Source of the DNA: Maledivibacter sp.
GTDB taxonomy: Bacteria > Bacillota > Clostridia > Peptostreptococcales > Caminicellaceae
Assembly (NCBI GenBank): GCA_025210375.1
Contig: JAOASB010000029.1
Span: 186,001-250,000, forward strand
Length of the DNA: 64,000 bases
Direction of reading: 5' to 3'
A program made the translations under genes and the position numbers. Under the pieces are notes generated by a model, which had not been told where the DNA came from, searched no databases, and saw nothing but the letters and a program-made list of their open reading frames with translations. Positions 8,050 to 16,643 of this stretch are shown here, one piece after another. Every line of letters begins with the position of its first letter. The first letter of the stretch is position 1.

Positions 8050-9231
8050 ATGGAAGCTTTTAATATAAAAGGTAATGTATATTGGACTGGAGTATTAGAT
8101 CCGGGTCTGGAAGTTTTCGATATTATAATGAAAACTGAGTTCGGCTCAACATACAACTCATATTTCATTGATGATGAAAAAAAGGTACTGATTGATACGG
8201 TTAAGGCTAATTTCAAAGACGAATTTCTTGAAAAGCTTGGCAAGCTTACGGATATTAAGAAATTGGATTATGTAATAATCAATCATACGGAGCCTGATCA
8301 TTCAGGGAGCTTAAAATATATACTTGAAATCAACCCTGATATAGTTATTTACTGCACAAAGGCTGCTAGTATATTTTTGAAGGAACAAATAAATGGAGAG
8401 TTCAATTGTCATGTGATAAAGGATGGAGAAACCCTTGATATAGGAAGTAAAAAGCTGAAATTTATCACGGCTCCATTCCTACACTGGTCGGATACTATGT
8501 TCGTATCTGATGAATCGGAAAACATATTATTTACATGTGATGCCTTTGGTTCACACTTTAGCTCAGTTGATCCTAAAACTGTTCATAGTGAGGATTATAA
8601 AAAATCTCTAAAGCACTATTATGAATGCATTGTAGAACCCTTTGCACAACATGTTTTAAATGCACTTAATAAAGTAAAAGACCTCAAAATAGACACCATA
8701 CTCACTTCCCATGGTCCTATACTTTCAGAAAACCCAAGCTACAATATGGATAAGTATTTAGAATGGTCTACTACTGCTGTGGAAAACAGAAATAAAAAAC
8801 AAGTAGCATTGCTTTATATTTCGGCCTATAAAAATACTATGTTAATGGCTGAAAAAATTAAAGAGGGGCTAGAGTCTGAGGGAGTAAAGGTTGAGTATCT
8901 GGATATTGAAGCTGAAGATACTCAGAAAATACATCTCACAATTAATAATTCCAAAGGGCTTATCCTAGGATCACCAACAATTAATAAGACCATGGTTAAA
9001 CCCATGTGGGATGTTCTTTCAGTTATAGACCCAATGGCAAATATGGGTAAAATTGCTGGAGTTTTTGGCTCCTATGGTTGGAGTGGTGAGGGTATAAAAA
9101 TGGCTCATACCCTTTTAAAACAAATGAGCTTTAAGGTTCCATTTGAAGCTCTTTCAAAAAAATTCTTCCCATCGGATGAGACATTAGAAGAGTGCTTACA
9201 ATTTGGTAAGGAATTTGCTAAACATATATAG
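8050..9231 (+). CDS. Flavodiiron protein (FprA-type O2/NO reductase)
   Basis: A 393-residue two-domain protein. The metallo-beta-lactamase-like domain (about 1-245) has the diiron ligand motif HTEPDH at about 79-84, then further ligands in FLHWSD, TCDAFGSH and LTSHGP. The flavodoxin domain (about 255-393) has the FMN phosphate loop VALLYISAYKNTM and the GSPTINKT and GSYGWSG loops. No C-terminal rubredoxin is fused, so an external rubredoxin or reductase must donate electrons. The family reduces O2 to water or NO to N2O in the cytosol. The RBS TAGGAGGTG precedes the ATG. It appears monocistronic, with a terminator after it. Confidence 0.96.
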   Translation: MEAFNIKGNVYWTGVLDPGLEVFDIIMKTEFGSTYNSYFIDDEKKVLIDTVKANFKDEFLEKLGKLTDIKKLDYVIINHTEPDHSGSLKYILEINPDIVIYCTKAASIFLKEQINGEFNCHVIKDGETLDIGSKKLKFITAPFLHWSDTMFVSDESENILFTCDAFGSHFSSVDPKTVHSEDYKKSLKHYYECIVEPFAQHVLNALNKVKDLKIDTILTSHGPILSENPSYNMDKYLEWSTTAVENRNKKQVALLYISAYKNTMLMAEKIKEGLESEGVKVEYLDIEAEDTQKIHLTINNSKGLILGSPTINKTMVKPMWDVLSVIDPMANMGKIAGVFGSYGWSGEGIKMAHTLLKQMSFKVPFEALSKKFFPSDETLEECLQFGKEFAKHI

Positions 9232-9244
9232 ACATATAAAAAAT

Positions 9245-9273
9245 AAGTGAAGGGATATAAATTCCCTTCACTT
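9245..9273. terminator. Terminator hairpin, left copy
   Basis: The palindrome AAGTGAAGGGA-tataaat-TCCCTTCACTT lies directly after the flavodiiron gene. The same 29-bp hairpin recurs at 9426-9454 with one base different. The A-run before it makes it functional for the minus strand. Confidence 0.85.
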
Positions 9274-9424
9274 CAGATTGTTGACAAAGTCAACAAGATG
9301 TCAGGCTGTTGAGAAATTCGAAGTTCGAGGCGTGCTGAAACCGAGAGGCCGTAGCGTATATAGACATACGTAAGGGTTCTTGGTTGAAGCAATAACAAAG
9401 AAATTCGGGTTTGTCAACAGCCTA
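9274..9424. repeat. Terminator-associated structured repeat, full copy B1 (151 bp)
   Basis: It begins CAGATTGTTGACAAAGTCAAC (hairpin TTGTTGAC-aaa-GTCAACAA). An outer stem AGGCTGTTGA/TCAACAGCCT encloses a second stem (about GTGCTGAAACCGAGA with TCTTGGTTGAAGCAA) capped by GCGTAT-atagac-ATACGT. It is sandwiched between two copies of one terminator hairpin. It shares length and layout with the copy at 19001. There is no ORF. Confidence 0.85.
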
Positions 9425-9425
9425 T

Positions 9426-9454
9426 AAGTGAAGGGACATAAATTCCCTTCACTT
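9426..9454. terminator. Terminator hairpin, right copy (bidirectional)
   Basis: AAGTGAAGGGA-cataaat-TCCCTTCACTT is followed by ATTTTTTTA on the plus strand. Its right edge touches the stop codon of the ECF S-component gene, so it ends transcription from both sides. Confidence 0.87.
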
Positions 9455-10070
9455 ATTTTTTATATATGACTTCAGTATAACTGATCCTGTCCTTAAATCT
9501 AATTAAAACATTAATAACATCTGTCCCAAATAGATAGGCAAATACAAAATTGCCTATAGCATGGATCAAATCAAAATAAAAGGAATTTATATTGATAGCA
9601 ATAAAGCTTCTAAAATTTAAAGGGTATATGAAGAATAGCCAATGCCATAGATTCATTATGTACCCATAAAGAAATCCCCAAAGAAAAGCAAATATACCTA
9701 ACACTATTTTAGAGGGCTTTCTACCCATTTTTTTTAGAAGTCCAGCACTTGCACCTGCTAATCCCCATGCTATCATCTGCCATGGAGTCCATGGCCCATG
9801 ACCAAGAAAGGAATTTGAAACTAGTGTGGAAACAACGCCTACCATGAATCCAAAGATTGGACCAAATACGTAACCACTGACTATAACTAAAAAGGTGGTA
9901 GGTTGTAGATTAGGTATTGCTGCAAAGGGAACCCTTGATACCCCAGCTAAGCCTGACATTGTTGCAATAATAGCAATTTCTTTTACAGATAGCTTCTTTT
10001 TTTCATAATAAACAAAGATTAGTATAAGACATGCCGTCACAATCAGAACAGAGATTATTCCATAATTCAT
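9453..10070 (-). CDS. ECF transporter S (substrate-binding) component
   Basis: A 205-residue membrane protein with about six helices and the S-component pattern: an ALAGVSRVPFAAIPNLQPTT-type first loop, then GYVFGPIFGFMVGVVSTLVSN and a GPWTPWQMIAWGLAGASAG helix. S components bind a vitamin or other micronutrient and dock on the EcfT-EcfAA' motor. This one is encoded directly after its own A and T genes (1-nt gap), so it is a dedicated group I type system. The substrate is not evident; the motif set resembles cobalamin-type S components, but no cobalamin riboswitch is visible upstream. Confidence 0.85.
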   Translation of the reverse strand: MNYGIISVLIVTACLILIFVYYEKKKLSVKEIAIIATMSGLAGVSRVPFAAIPNLQPTTFLVIVSGYVFGPIFGFMVGVVSTLVSNSFLGHGPWTPWQMIAWGLAGASAGLLKKMGRKPSKIVLGIFAFLWGFLYGYIMNLWHWLFFIYPLNFRSFIAININSFYFDLIHAIGNFVFAYLFGTDVINVLIRFKDRISYTEVIYKK

Positions 10071-10071
10071 A

Positions 10072-11655
10072 TTAATGATCTCCTTCTATAAATGATCTAT
10101 CAAATAAACTTAAGGCATCCCTAGGGCTAATTATTTTATCCTTTAACCCGCTAAAAAGCTTATTAATTTGAGTTGAATAAAATATTCCAGAGTCAAGGAC
10201 ATCATACTTTGATCCCACCTGTGCTATTGTTCCATCAAATACTAAGCATACCCTATCGCAATACTTTCCAACAAATTCTACATCATGGGTTACAAGTAGA
10301 ACCGTCTTTTCTTTAGCCTTTAAATCCAGCATTATCTTTCCTAGCCTGTCCTTAATATGCCTATCCAGTCCTCTTGTGGGCTCATCCATAAGGAGTATTT
10401 GAGGCTCCATAACTAGTATTGAGGCTAAAGCCACCCTCTGCCTTTCTCCACCGCTCAAATCCCTTGGATTTTTGTCTCTATATTCTAAAATATCTAAATC
10501 CATCAATACATTTTCTATTATTGAATAATCCTTTATCCCCTTGTTATCTAGGGTGAATTTTAATTCATCATATAGGGTATCATTAAATAAATAATCATTT
10601 GGATTTTGAGAAAGGTATCCAACTTCACCCTTTACCGTCACTTTCCCCTTTGTTGGTTTCAATAACTTTGATATATTCTTTAATAATGTTGACTTTCCAC
10701 TTCCATTTCCCCCCATTATACCTATAACTTCACCCTTATATGCCTTTAAATCCATTCCTTTCAATGCTTCATTTCCATTTTCATAAACAAACTCTAGCTT
10801 TTCTATTTTAATAATATCTTCCCTATCAATGTGATTGATAGCTCCTATTCCACTATCTACTTTATTTAGTGGAATATTCATTTTCTTTAATTCTCTTCTG
10901 CCTTCCTTTACTGTAAGGGGTAATTTTTCATTCCCAAGTCTTTTAAATAAATATGATACAGTAGGTAAGAAATTAGTATTGCTTGCATTACTCCAATTAA
11001 CAAATTCCCTTGGAATACCATCAAATACAATCTCACCTTCCTCCATAAACAATATCCTATCAGCCAAGTGAAAGCATCTATCAATCCTTTGCTCAATTAA
11101 AACTATTGTATATCCTAGATCTTCGTTAAGCCTCTTCAATATATGTAATATTTCATCTGCAGTGGCTGGGTCAAGCTGAGATGTCGGTTCATCTAATACT
11201 AAAAGCTTATTTCCCATGGCTAAAGTGGCTCCTAAAGCCACTTTTTGTTTTTGACCCCCAGAAAGCTCGTAGGTTTTTTGATCCTTTATATCCATAATAT
11301 TTAAAAAGCTTAAGGTCTCCATTACCTTTTTTCTCATCAATTCATATTCTGCTCCTATATTTTCAAGTCCAAAGGCAAGCTCTCTTTCAACCTTATCCAT
11401 TACTAGCTGCTTTTCTGGATCTTGAAATAACATGCCAACTTCCACATCCGTCTTAATATTTCCCTTTATCTCTCCTCCATAAAACTCAGGTACTATTCTG
11501 TTAAATACCCTTCCTAATGTGGATTTTCCAGATCCAGATTTGCCAAGTAGTAATATAAACTCCCCTTCAAATAGGGATAAATTAATATCCTTTATAGCTG
11601 CCTTTTTTTGTCTCGGATAATAATATGTCATGTCTTCTATTTTAAAAATTTCCAT
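10072..11655 (-). CDS. ECF transporter fused ATPase (two ABC domains, EcfA-EcfA')
   Basis: A 527-residue protein with two tandem nucleotide-binding domains. The first (about 1-245) has Walker A GKSGSGKST, signature LSGGQKQ and Walker B LLVLDEPTSQLD. The second (about 280-510) has Walker A GGNGSGKST, signature LSGGERQ and Walker B LLMDEPTRGLD. Both sites look intact. Fusion of the two ATPases is common in dedicated ECF systems. The start at 11655 follows GGGGGTG and overlaps the EcfT stop by 19 nt, so translation is coupled. Confidence 0.93.
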   Translation of the reverse strand: MEIFKIEDMTYYYPRQKKAAIKDINLSLFEGEFILLLGKSGSGKSTLGRVFNRIVPEFYGGEIKGNIKTDVEVGMLFQDPEKQLVMDKVERELAFGLENIGAEYELMRKKVMETLSFLNIMDIKDQKTYELSGGQKQKVALGATLAMGNKLLVLDEPTSQLDPATADEILHILKRLNEDLGYTIVLIEQRIDRCFHLADRILFMEEGEIVFDGIPREFVNWSNASNTNFLPTVSYLFKRLGNEKLPLTVKEGRRELKKMNIPLNKVDSGIGAINHIDREDIIKIEKLEFVYENGNEALKGMDLKAYKGEVIGIMGGNGSGKSTLLKNISKLLKPTKGKVTVKGEVGYLSQNPNDYLFNDTLYDELKFTLDNKGIKDYSIIENVLMDLDILEYRDKNPRDLSGGERQRVALASILVMEPQILLMDEPTRGLDRHIKDRLGKIMLDLKAKEKTVLLVTHDVEFVGKYCDRVCLVFDGTIAQVGSKYDVLDSGIFYSTQINKLFSGLKDKIISPRDALSLFDRSFIEGDH

Positions 11656-12512
11656 CTTTTACACCCCCAAATAAGAAAAAACGGAATAAGTAAAATAAAA
11701 TCTATAAAGATGATATATAATAATTCCATGTTCGTAAAACCCTTAAGTACAGGATAAAATTCATATCTTCCAATTCCTTTTACAAATGAAGCTACAAACA
11801 CTAAAAATAGAATAATATTAGATACAATGAAGATATAATCTAAATTGTTCATTTTTATTTTTGAATAAGCAGTTCTTTTTGTTTTTCCATAACCCCTGGA
11901 ATATAAAGCTTCGGCTCTATCTAAAGAACCTTCTAGAGCCGATATCAAGATCACCTTTAATATCGGATAGTATACTTTTATCCTTTTGATAGGACTTTTA
12001 TGGTCAAATCTTACTCCCCTTAAAATCATTACGTCCTTAACCCTCATTATTTCTAATCTCAGCTTATGGATAATGTTTGTAGTCATTGAGAGTATTAAAG
12101 TAAGCTTGTGGGCATATTTTGAAAAGAAGCTAAAGCTTTCATCTTGATCCGTTAATATGCTGTAAAGTAAAAATACAAACATTATACAAATCAGTTTTGC
12201 GGCCATATTAAATCCATAGGATAAGGCCTCAAAGGTAATTTTTATTGTGCCAAGTACAGGTAGTCTTAATCCTTGCCATATAACTGTTCTACCTTTTTGT
12301 GACACAATGGGATTTACTATTATTATCAATATCGCCGTAGGCAACCCATATTTCAAAGTATTTATGAGCTGTTGTCTATGTCCTAGGATAACAATATTTA
12401 AAACAATTATTAGTAGTAAGGATAATATATAAAGGGGATGACTAAATGATAACGTTATCAAAAACAGAACTGACGAGTATACAATTACACTAAAAGGATG
12501 TACTTTAATCAT
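11637..12512 (-). CDS. ECF transporter transmembrane component EcfT
   Basis: About 291 residues with several membrane helices and the cytoplasmic coupling region containing two EcfT Ala-Arg-Gly-like motifs: MILRGVRFD at about 167 and ALYSRGYGK at about 207. I choose the ATG at 12512 because AAAGGTGATCCT precedes it; an upstream ATG at 12569 has no ribosome binding site. It is first gene of the T-A-S operon. The leader (12513-12605) contains a hairpin AGAACTTCTCC-tgttt-GGAGAGGTTCT of unknown role behind a TATAAT-like box near 12600. Confidence 0.9.
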   Translation of the reverse strand: MIKVHPFSVIVYSSVLFLITLSFSHPLYILSLLLIIVLNIVILGHRQQLINTLKYGLPTAILIIIVNPIVSQKGRTVIWQGLRLPVLGTIKITFEALSYGFNMAAKLICIMFVFLLYSILTDQDESFSFFSKYAHKLTLILSMTTNIIHKLRLEIMRVKDVMILRGVRFDHKSPIKRIKVYYPILKVILISALEGSLDRAEALYSRGYGKTKRTAYSKIKMNNLDYIFIVSNIILFLVFVASFVKGIGRYEFYPVLKGFTNMELLYIIFIDFILLIPFFLIWGCKRWKFLK

Positions 12513-12657
12513 AGGATCACCTTTAATTTTAAAATTTTTTCTTAAATCATAAACCAAGAACCTCTCCAAACAGGAGAAGTTCTAAGGTACATAACCCCAT
12601 ATATTATATCATTTTTTTCTTTTATTGGAAATATTTACTCAAAAAGAAAATAACAAA

Positions 12658-12678
12658 GGGGCTGTTGAGTTCAGCCCC
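12658..12678 (-). terminator. Intrinsic terminator of the parvulin gene
   Basis: On the minus strand GGGGCTG-aactcaa-CAGCCCC is followed by TTTGTTATTTTCTTTTT. It lies about 27 nt past the stop at 12705. Confidence 0.8.
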
Positions 12679-12704
12679 AGTATTTCATAATGAATAAATA
12701 TAGT

Positions 12705-13454
12705 TTACTCGTTGATTTTCACTTCATATTTGTCTCTTAATTCTGTAGTTTTACTTATGTATAGATCATTTTGCTTTTTGCCCAATAAGAACTGTCTTAT
12801 TTGATCTTTAACTTCTTCAAAAGTGCTAGTAGTTGCTTCCTTTTTGTCTACCAACTTGATAATATGGTATCCAAACTGAGTTTTTACTGGCTCCGATACT
12901 TCACCTTTTTCCATACTAAAAGCAGCATTTTCAAATTCTGGCACCATTTGTCCCTTATTGAAAAAGCCTAGGTCACCGCCTTTTGCTTTAGATGGGCATG
13001 ATGAATACTTTCCAGCAGCTTCTTCAAAGGCTGATCCATTTTTGATCTCATCTAATATATTATTTGCTTCTTCTTCAGTCTTAACAAGTATATGACTAGC
13101 TTGAACGCTTTCTGGAGTCTTGAAGCTTTCTGGATTACCATTGTAATAATTTACTACTTCCTCGTCTGTTACATTTATACTATTTAAAACCTTTCTAAGC
13201 CCATAATTCTTAAGAATATTTGCTTTATTTATTTCAAGCTCTTTTATAAATTCTTCTTCCTTATCATAGCTTTTTTCTATGGCTTCACTATAAAATAATT
13301 CTTGATTGATAAGCTCATCTAATATCTGCTTTTTACCCTGCTCACTATTAAAATTCATGTTCCCTTGAGCTATAAAGTTTTGTAAAAGTGCATTTACATC
13401 CATTTCAGTTATTTCTTTTCCATTAACTGTTGCTAAGATTTTGTTTTCACTCAT
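12705..13454 (-). CDS. Peptidyl-prolyl cis-trans isomerase, parvulin (PpiC/SurA-like)
   Basis: A 249-residue protein. The N-terminal SurA-like helical region (about 1-110) begins directly with MSENKILATVNGKEIT and has no signal peptide or lipobox. A parvulin domain follows (about 118-210): QASHILVKTEEEA, then KYSSCPSKAKGGDLGFF and GMV/GYHIIKL elements. The family isomerises Xaa-Pro bonds as a folding chaperone. Lack of an export signal means a cytosolic role, unlike PrsA. It is monocistronic between a MITE and a terminator. Confidence 0.93.
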   Translation of the reverse strand: MSENKILATVNGKEITEMDVNALLQNFIAQGNMNFNSEQGKKQILDELINQELFYSEAIEKSYDKEEEFIKELEINKANILKNYGLRKVLNSINVTDEEVVNYYNGNPESFKTPESVQASHILVKTEEEANNILDEIKNGSAFEEAAGKYSSCPSKAKGGDLGFFNKGQMVPEFENAAFSMEKGEVSEPVKTQFGYHIIKLVDKKEATTSTFEEVKDQIRQFLLGKKQNDLYISKTTELRDKYEVKINE

Positions 13455-13565
13455 TTACTTACTCTCCTTTTCGTTAGTCTATGGCTATGATAACAGATAT
13501 TATTTATTATGTCCAATACTAAAAGAGCTTAAAATTATTATTTATGAGAAGTATCCATATTATTT

Positions 13566-13651
13566 GAAGAAATTGCATAATTATGACTTGGCACAATTGC
13601 ATAATATATATGGTAGACAGTTTTTATAGAAGGTAATTATTCAATTTGCTC
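13566..13651. mobile_element. MITE-like element, internally deleted copy 3 (86 bp)
   Basis: The ends GAAGAAATTGCATAATTA and (reverse) GAGCAAATTGAATAATTAC match the family. The interior is largely deleted. It is flanked by ATTT on both sides (13562-13565, 13652-13655). Its right end forms part of the stop codon of the serine hydrolase gene. Confidence 0.8.
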
Positions 13652-14666
13652 ATTTAATCATTTCTTGAATTTCACGGGCAATATCCCAAGTACCAAATTC
13701 AGTATTCCCAAGTATAGTGACCTGTAAATTTCTTGTGGGATATACGGAAGACATCATACTTACTCCAGGGTCTTCACCCATAATATAGTACTTGAATATG
13801 TCATCACCTTCTTTTATCATCCATATACCGTATCCATAATAAAAGTCGCCATCAACTTGAATATAAGGCTTTAACATTGCTTCAGTCAATTCTTTACTCA
13901 AAACCTTATACTCAAAAATTCCTTCCCATAGTTTGCACAAATCCTTAGCTGTTGTAAAAGCACCCCCATCGGGCCCACCAATGATAGGTAGAGAATATAT
14001 ATTGGTTCTCCAGTCCCCTGATTCATCTTTAATATAACCATATGCTGTATCCTTTGGTAATTGGTCTAATGAAAAATATCCTGAACCCATCATTCCACAT
14101 GGCTCAAAAATATTCTTCTGAATATAGTCTGTAAACTTCATTCCTGTGTTTTTCTCAACAATCAATCCCAGTACAATAAACCCTGCATTATTATATTTAA
14201 ACTTCTCCCCCGGGGTAAAGTCCATATTTCCATCCTGAAACATCGGTAGAAAGTCCTTAGGCTCTTTAATATTATAGGTAGGTCTATCCTTCCATAGTTC
14301 TGAAAAATCATCCATTACTTCTTCATCGAAATAATCTGGAATACCAGCACTATGAGTTAATAAATGGTGAACTGTGACACTTTCATCAAAGTTTGGAAAC
14401 CTAATATCCATACAATCCTTTAAATATGTATCAAAGGAAATTATACCTTTTTCGACTAATTGACATATGGCTATTGATGTAAACAGCTTACATCCTGAAG
14501 CAATACCAAACTTTGTATATACGGTATTGGGAATAAGATCACTTTTGTTTGCATATCCAAATCCACTCTCAAAAACTGTCCTTCCGTTTTCTTGTGCTAA
14601 TACAACTCCAGAAAAATTCTTTTGTCTATCAATAATGCTTTTTATTATATCTAAATTTAGTTTCAT
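13650..14666 (-). CDS. Serine hydrolase, beta-lactamase class C/esterase-like
   Basis: A 338-residue cytosolic protein of the beta-lactamase-like serine hydrolase family. The SxxK motif is SGCK in FGIASGCKLFTS (about residue 56), the YxN-like motif is YNNAGF, and a late GGPDGGAF/GYGIWM region completes the fold. No signal peptide is present, so cell-wall or periplasmic-type action is unlikely. It is third in line behind the two ABC exporter genes (44-nt gap), hence probably the same operon. The substrate is unknown. The stop is TGA at the edge of a MITE; the flanking bases show the pre-insertion stop would have been TAA at the same codon. Confidence 0.9.
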   Translation of the reverse strand: MKLNLDIIKSIIDRQKNFSGVVLAQENGRTVFESGFGYANKSDLIPNTVYTKFGIASGCKLFTSIAICQLVEKGIISFDTYLKDCMDIRFPNFDESVTVHHLLTHSAGIPDYFDEEVMDDFSELWKDRPTYNIKEPKDFLPMFQDGNMDFTPGEKFKYNNAGFIVLGLIVEKNTGMKFTDYIQKNIFEPCGMMGSGYFSLDQLPKDTAYGYIKDESGDWRTNIYSLPIIGGPDGGAFTTAKDLCKLWEGIFEYKVLSKELTEAMLKPYIQVDGDFYYGYGIWMIKEGDDIFKYYIMGEDPGVSMMSSVYPTRNLQVTILGNTEFGTWDIAREIQEMIK

Positions 14667-14710
14667 TTTTATTCCCCCAAATTTTATTGTTTATTTTTCA
14701 TTTCATAATA

Positions 14711-16543
14711 TTAACTACTTTTATGAAGCATCATCGACTCCTGTTCATCCATAAACTGATTTGTATAAAGCCTATAATAATATCCTTTTTTGTTTATTAA
14801 CTGATAATGGTTGCCCTCTTCTATAACTTTACCCTTGTTAATAACCAAGATTCTATCGGCCATGCGGATAGTAGATAGTCTATGGGCGATTATGAAGCTT
14901 GTTCTGCCCTTTAGCACTTTTCCTATGGCATTTTGTATGAGCTGTTCAGTTTCCGTATCAACTGAGGATGTGGCTTCATCAAGTACGAATATTTTAGGGT
15001 TGGCTAATATCGCCCTTGCAAAGGATATTAACTGCTTTTCTCCAGTTGACAATCTGCTTCCTCCTTCTCCAACCTCAGAATCATATCCATCCTTTAGCTT
15101 GATTATGAAGTTATGGGCATTAACTAGTTTAGCAGCTTTTATGATTTCATCATCGGTTGCATCTAGTCGCCCATATAATATATTTTCCTTTATTGTTCCA
15201 CTAAAGAGGTGGGGGGTCTGTAAAACATATCCCAAATTAGAATGAAGCCATAGCAATGATCTTTTACGATAGTCCACTCCATCAAATAATATTTCACCTT
15301 CAGTTGGTTCATAAAAGCGACAGGCTAGATTTACTATGGTACTCTTTCCAGAACCAGTTTCTCCAACTAATGCAATTGTTTCCCCTGCTTTTACATTAAG
15401 ATTAAATGTATCTAATACTTTCTCCCCTTCTTTATAGGCAAAGGATACATTCTTAAAGTTTATATTCCCCTTTATATCAGTCCAATTTTCTCTACGGGGT
15501 TTAAATACGTCCCCATAGACACTAACTATTTCACAGTTATCCTTGATATCCGGCTCAGTTTCAATCATAGAAATAATTCTTTCAGCTGAAGCCTGAGCCG
15601 ATTGAAGCTCCGCAAATATTCTGGCAAGCTCTCTAACTGGTTCAAAAAACTGTATTGTGAAGGTAATAAATGTCACAAGGGTCCCATAACTCAAAACTTC
15701 CAATACTACGCCTTCTCCCCCTTGCCATAAAGCTAAAGCTGTGCCTATACTCCCTAGAGTTATTACTACAGGTAAATACATGGAAGAAAAGATAGCTGCT
15801 CTAACAGATGAACCATACATTTTACCAGTAATTTCACTGAACTCTTCTAAATTTTTTTCTTCCCTTACTAGGGTTTTTGTAGTCTTTGCTCCCATTATTC
15901 CTTCATTGAATGCTCCTGTTATACGAGAATTGGTTTTTCTAACATTTCTATAGGATTTTAAGATTTTCTTTTGAAAATAAATACTAACAATGCCTAAAAA
16001 CGGTATTACTGTTAAAGCTAGTAATGCCAATTTCCAATTCATATATAACATTACACAGGATACTGTAATCATCATTGCAAATCCCCAAACAAGGTCAACT
16101 AACCCCCATGCAATTGTATCCCCAAGCCTCGTAGTATCCGAGGTCATTCGTGCCATTATCCAACCTATATGGGTTCGATCAAAGTATGAAAATGATAATT
16201 CCTGTAGTCTTTGAAATCCTGCCTTCCTAATATCATAGCATATTCCCATGTCTACCTTTGCAGCTTCTGAAATAAACTTCCAAACCACAATGGACTGAAA
16301 AACAACTAGCAAAACATACCACCAAATGAACCCCCGTAGGCCCTCAAGCTTTTGTGGAACTATAAAGTTATCAATGGCATACTTTGTCAGCATTGGAAAT
16401 GCCACATCTACAGCTGCTAATATTGTCATCATAACCCCAATCAAACCCATATTTTTTTTATATGGTTTTGTAAACTGCAATAATTTTTTCCAAACATTTA
16501 AATCAAAGCCCTTATTATAATCTTGTTCCTTTATCCCACTCAT
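14711..16543 (-). CDS. ABC exporter half-transporter, subunit 2 (canonical Walker B, altered signature)
   Basis: 610 residues: a six-helix exporter domain (about 20-330) and an ATPase domain (about 355-590). Walker A is GETGSGKST and Walker B is IFVLDEAT with the catalytic Glu. The signature reads LSTGE instead of LSGGQ, and the H-loop is IIAHR. Paired with the preceding gene it makes a heterodimer of the BmrC/BmrD, LmrC/D type, which exports drugs or peptides and lipids. About 100 nt separates the two genes. The substrate is not determinable. Confidence 0.95.
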   Translation of the reverse strand: MSGIKEQDYNKGFDLNVWKKLLQFTKPYKKNMGLIGVMMTILAAVDVAFPMLTKYAIDNFIVPQKLEGLRGFIWWYVLLVVFQSIVVWKFISEAAKVDMGICYDIRKAGFQRLQELSFSYFDRTHIGWIMARMTSDTTRLGDTIAWGLVDLVWGFAMMITVSCVMLYMNWKLALLALTVIPFLGIVSIYFQKKILKSYRNVRKTNSRITGAFNEGIMGAKTTKTLVREEKNLEEFSEITGKMYGSSVRAAIFSSMYLPVVITLGSIGTALALWQGGEGVVLEVLSYGTLVTFITFTIQFFEPVRELARIFAELQSAQASAERIISMIETEPDIKDNCEIVSVYGDVFKPRRENWTDIKGNINFKNVSFAYKEGEKVLDTFNLNVKAGETIALVGETGSGKSTIVNLACRFYEPTEGEILFDGVDYRKRSLLWLHSNLGYVLQTPHLFSGTIKENILYGRLDATDDEIIKAAKLVNAHNFIIKLKDGYDSEVGEGGSRLSTGEKQLISFARAILANPKIFVLDEATSSVDTETEQLIQNAIGKVLKGRTSFIIAHRLSTIRMADRILVINKGKVIEEGNHYQLINKKGYYYRLYTNQFMDEQESMMLHKSS

Positions 16544-16643
16544 TTATATCTATCCTTTCCTATTACTGCTTTGCCATGGGGACAGTCTCCATGGCAAAGC
16601 TACTTCCCAATTTCTTTAACCTTTCTCCAATCTCCTCTTTTCC

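Noticed and set aside
12513..12605. Riboswitch in front of the ECF transporter operon
   Set aside because: Only a single hairpin is present. No cobalamin, TPP, FMN, preQ1 or other recognisable aptamer core could be found.
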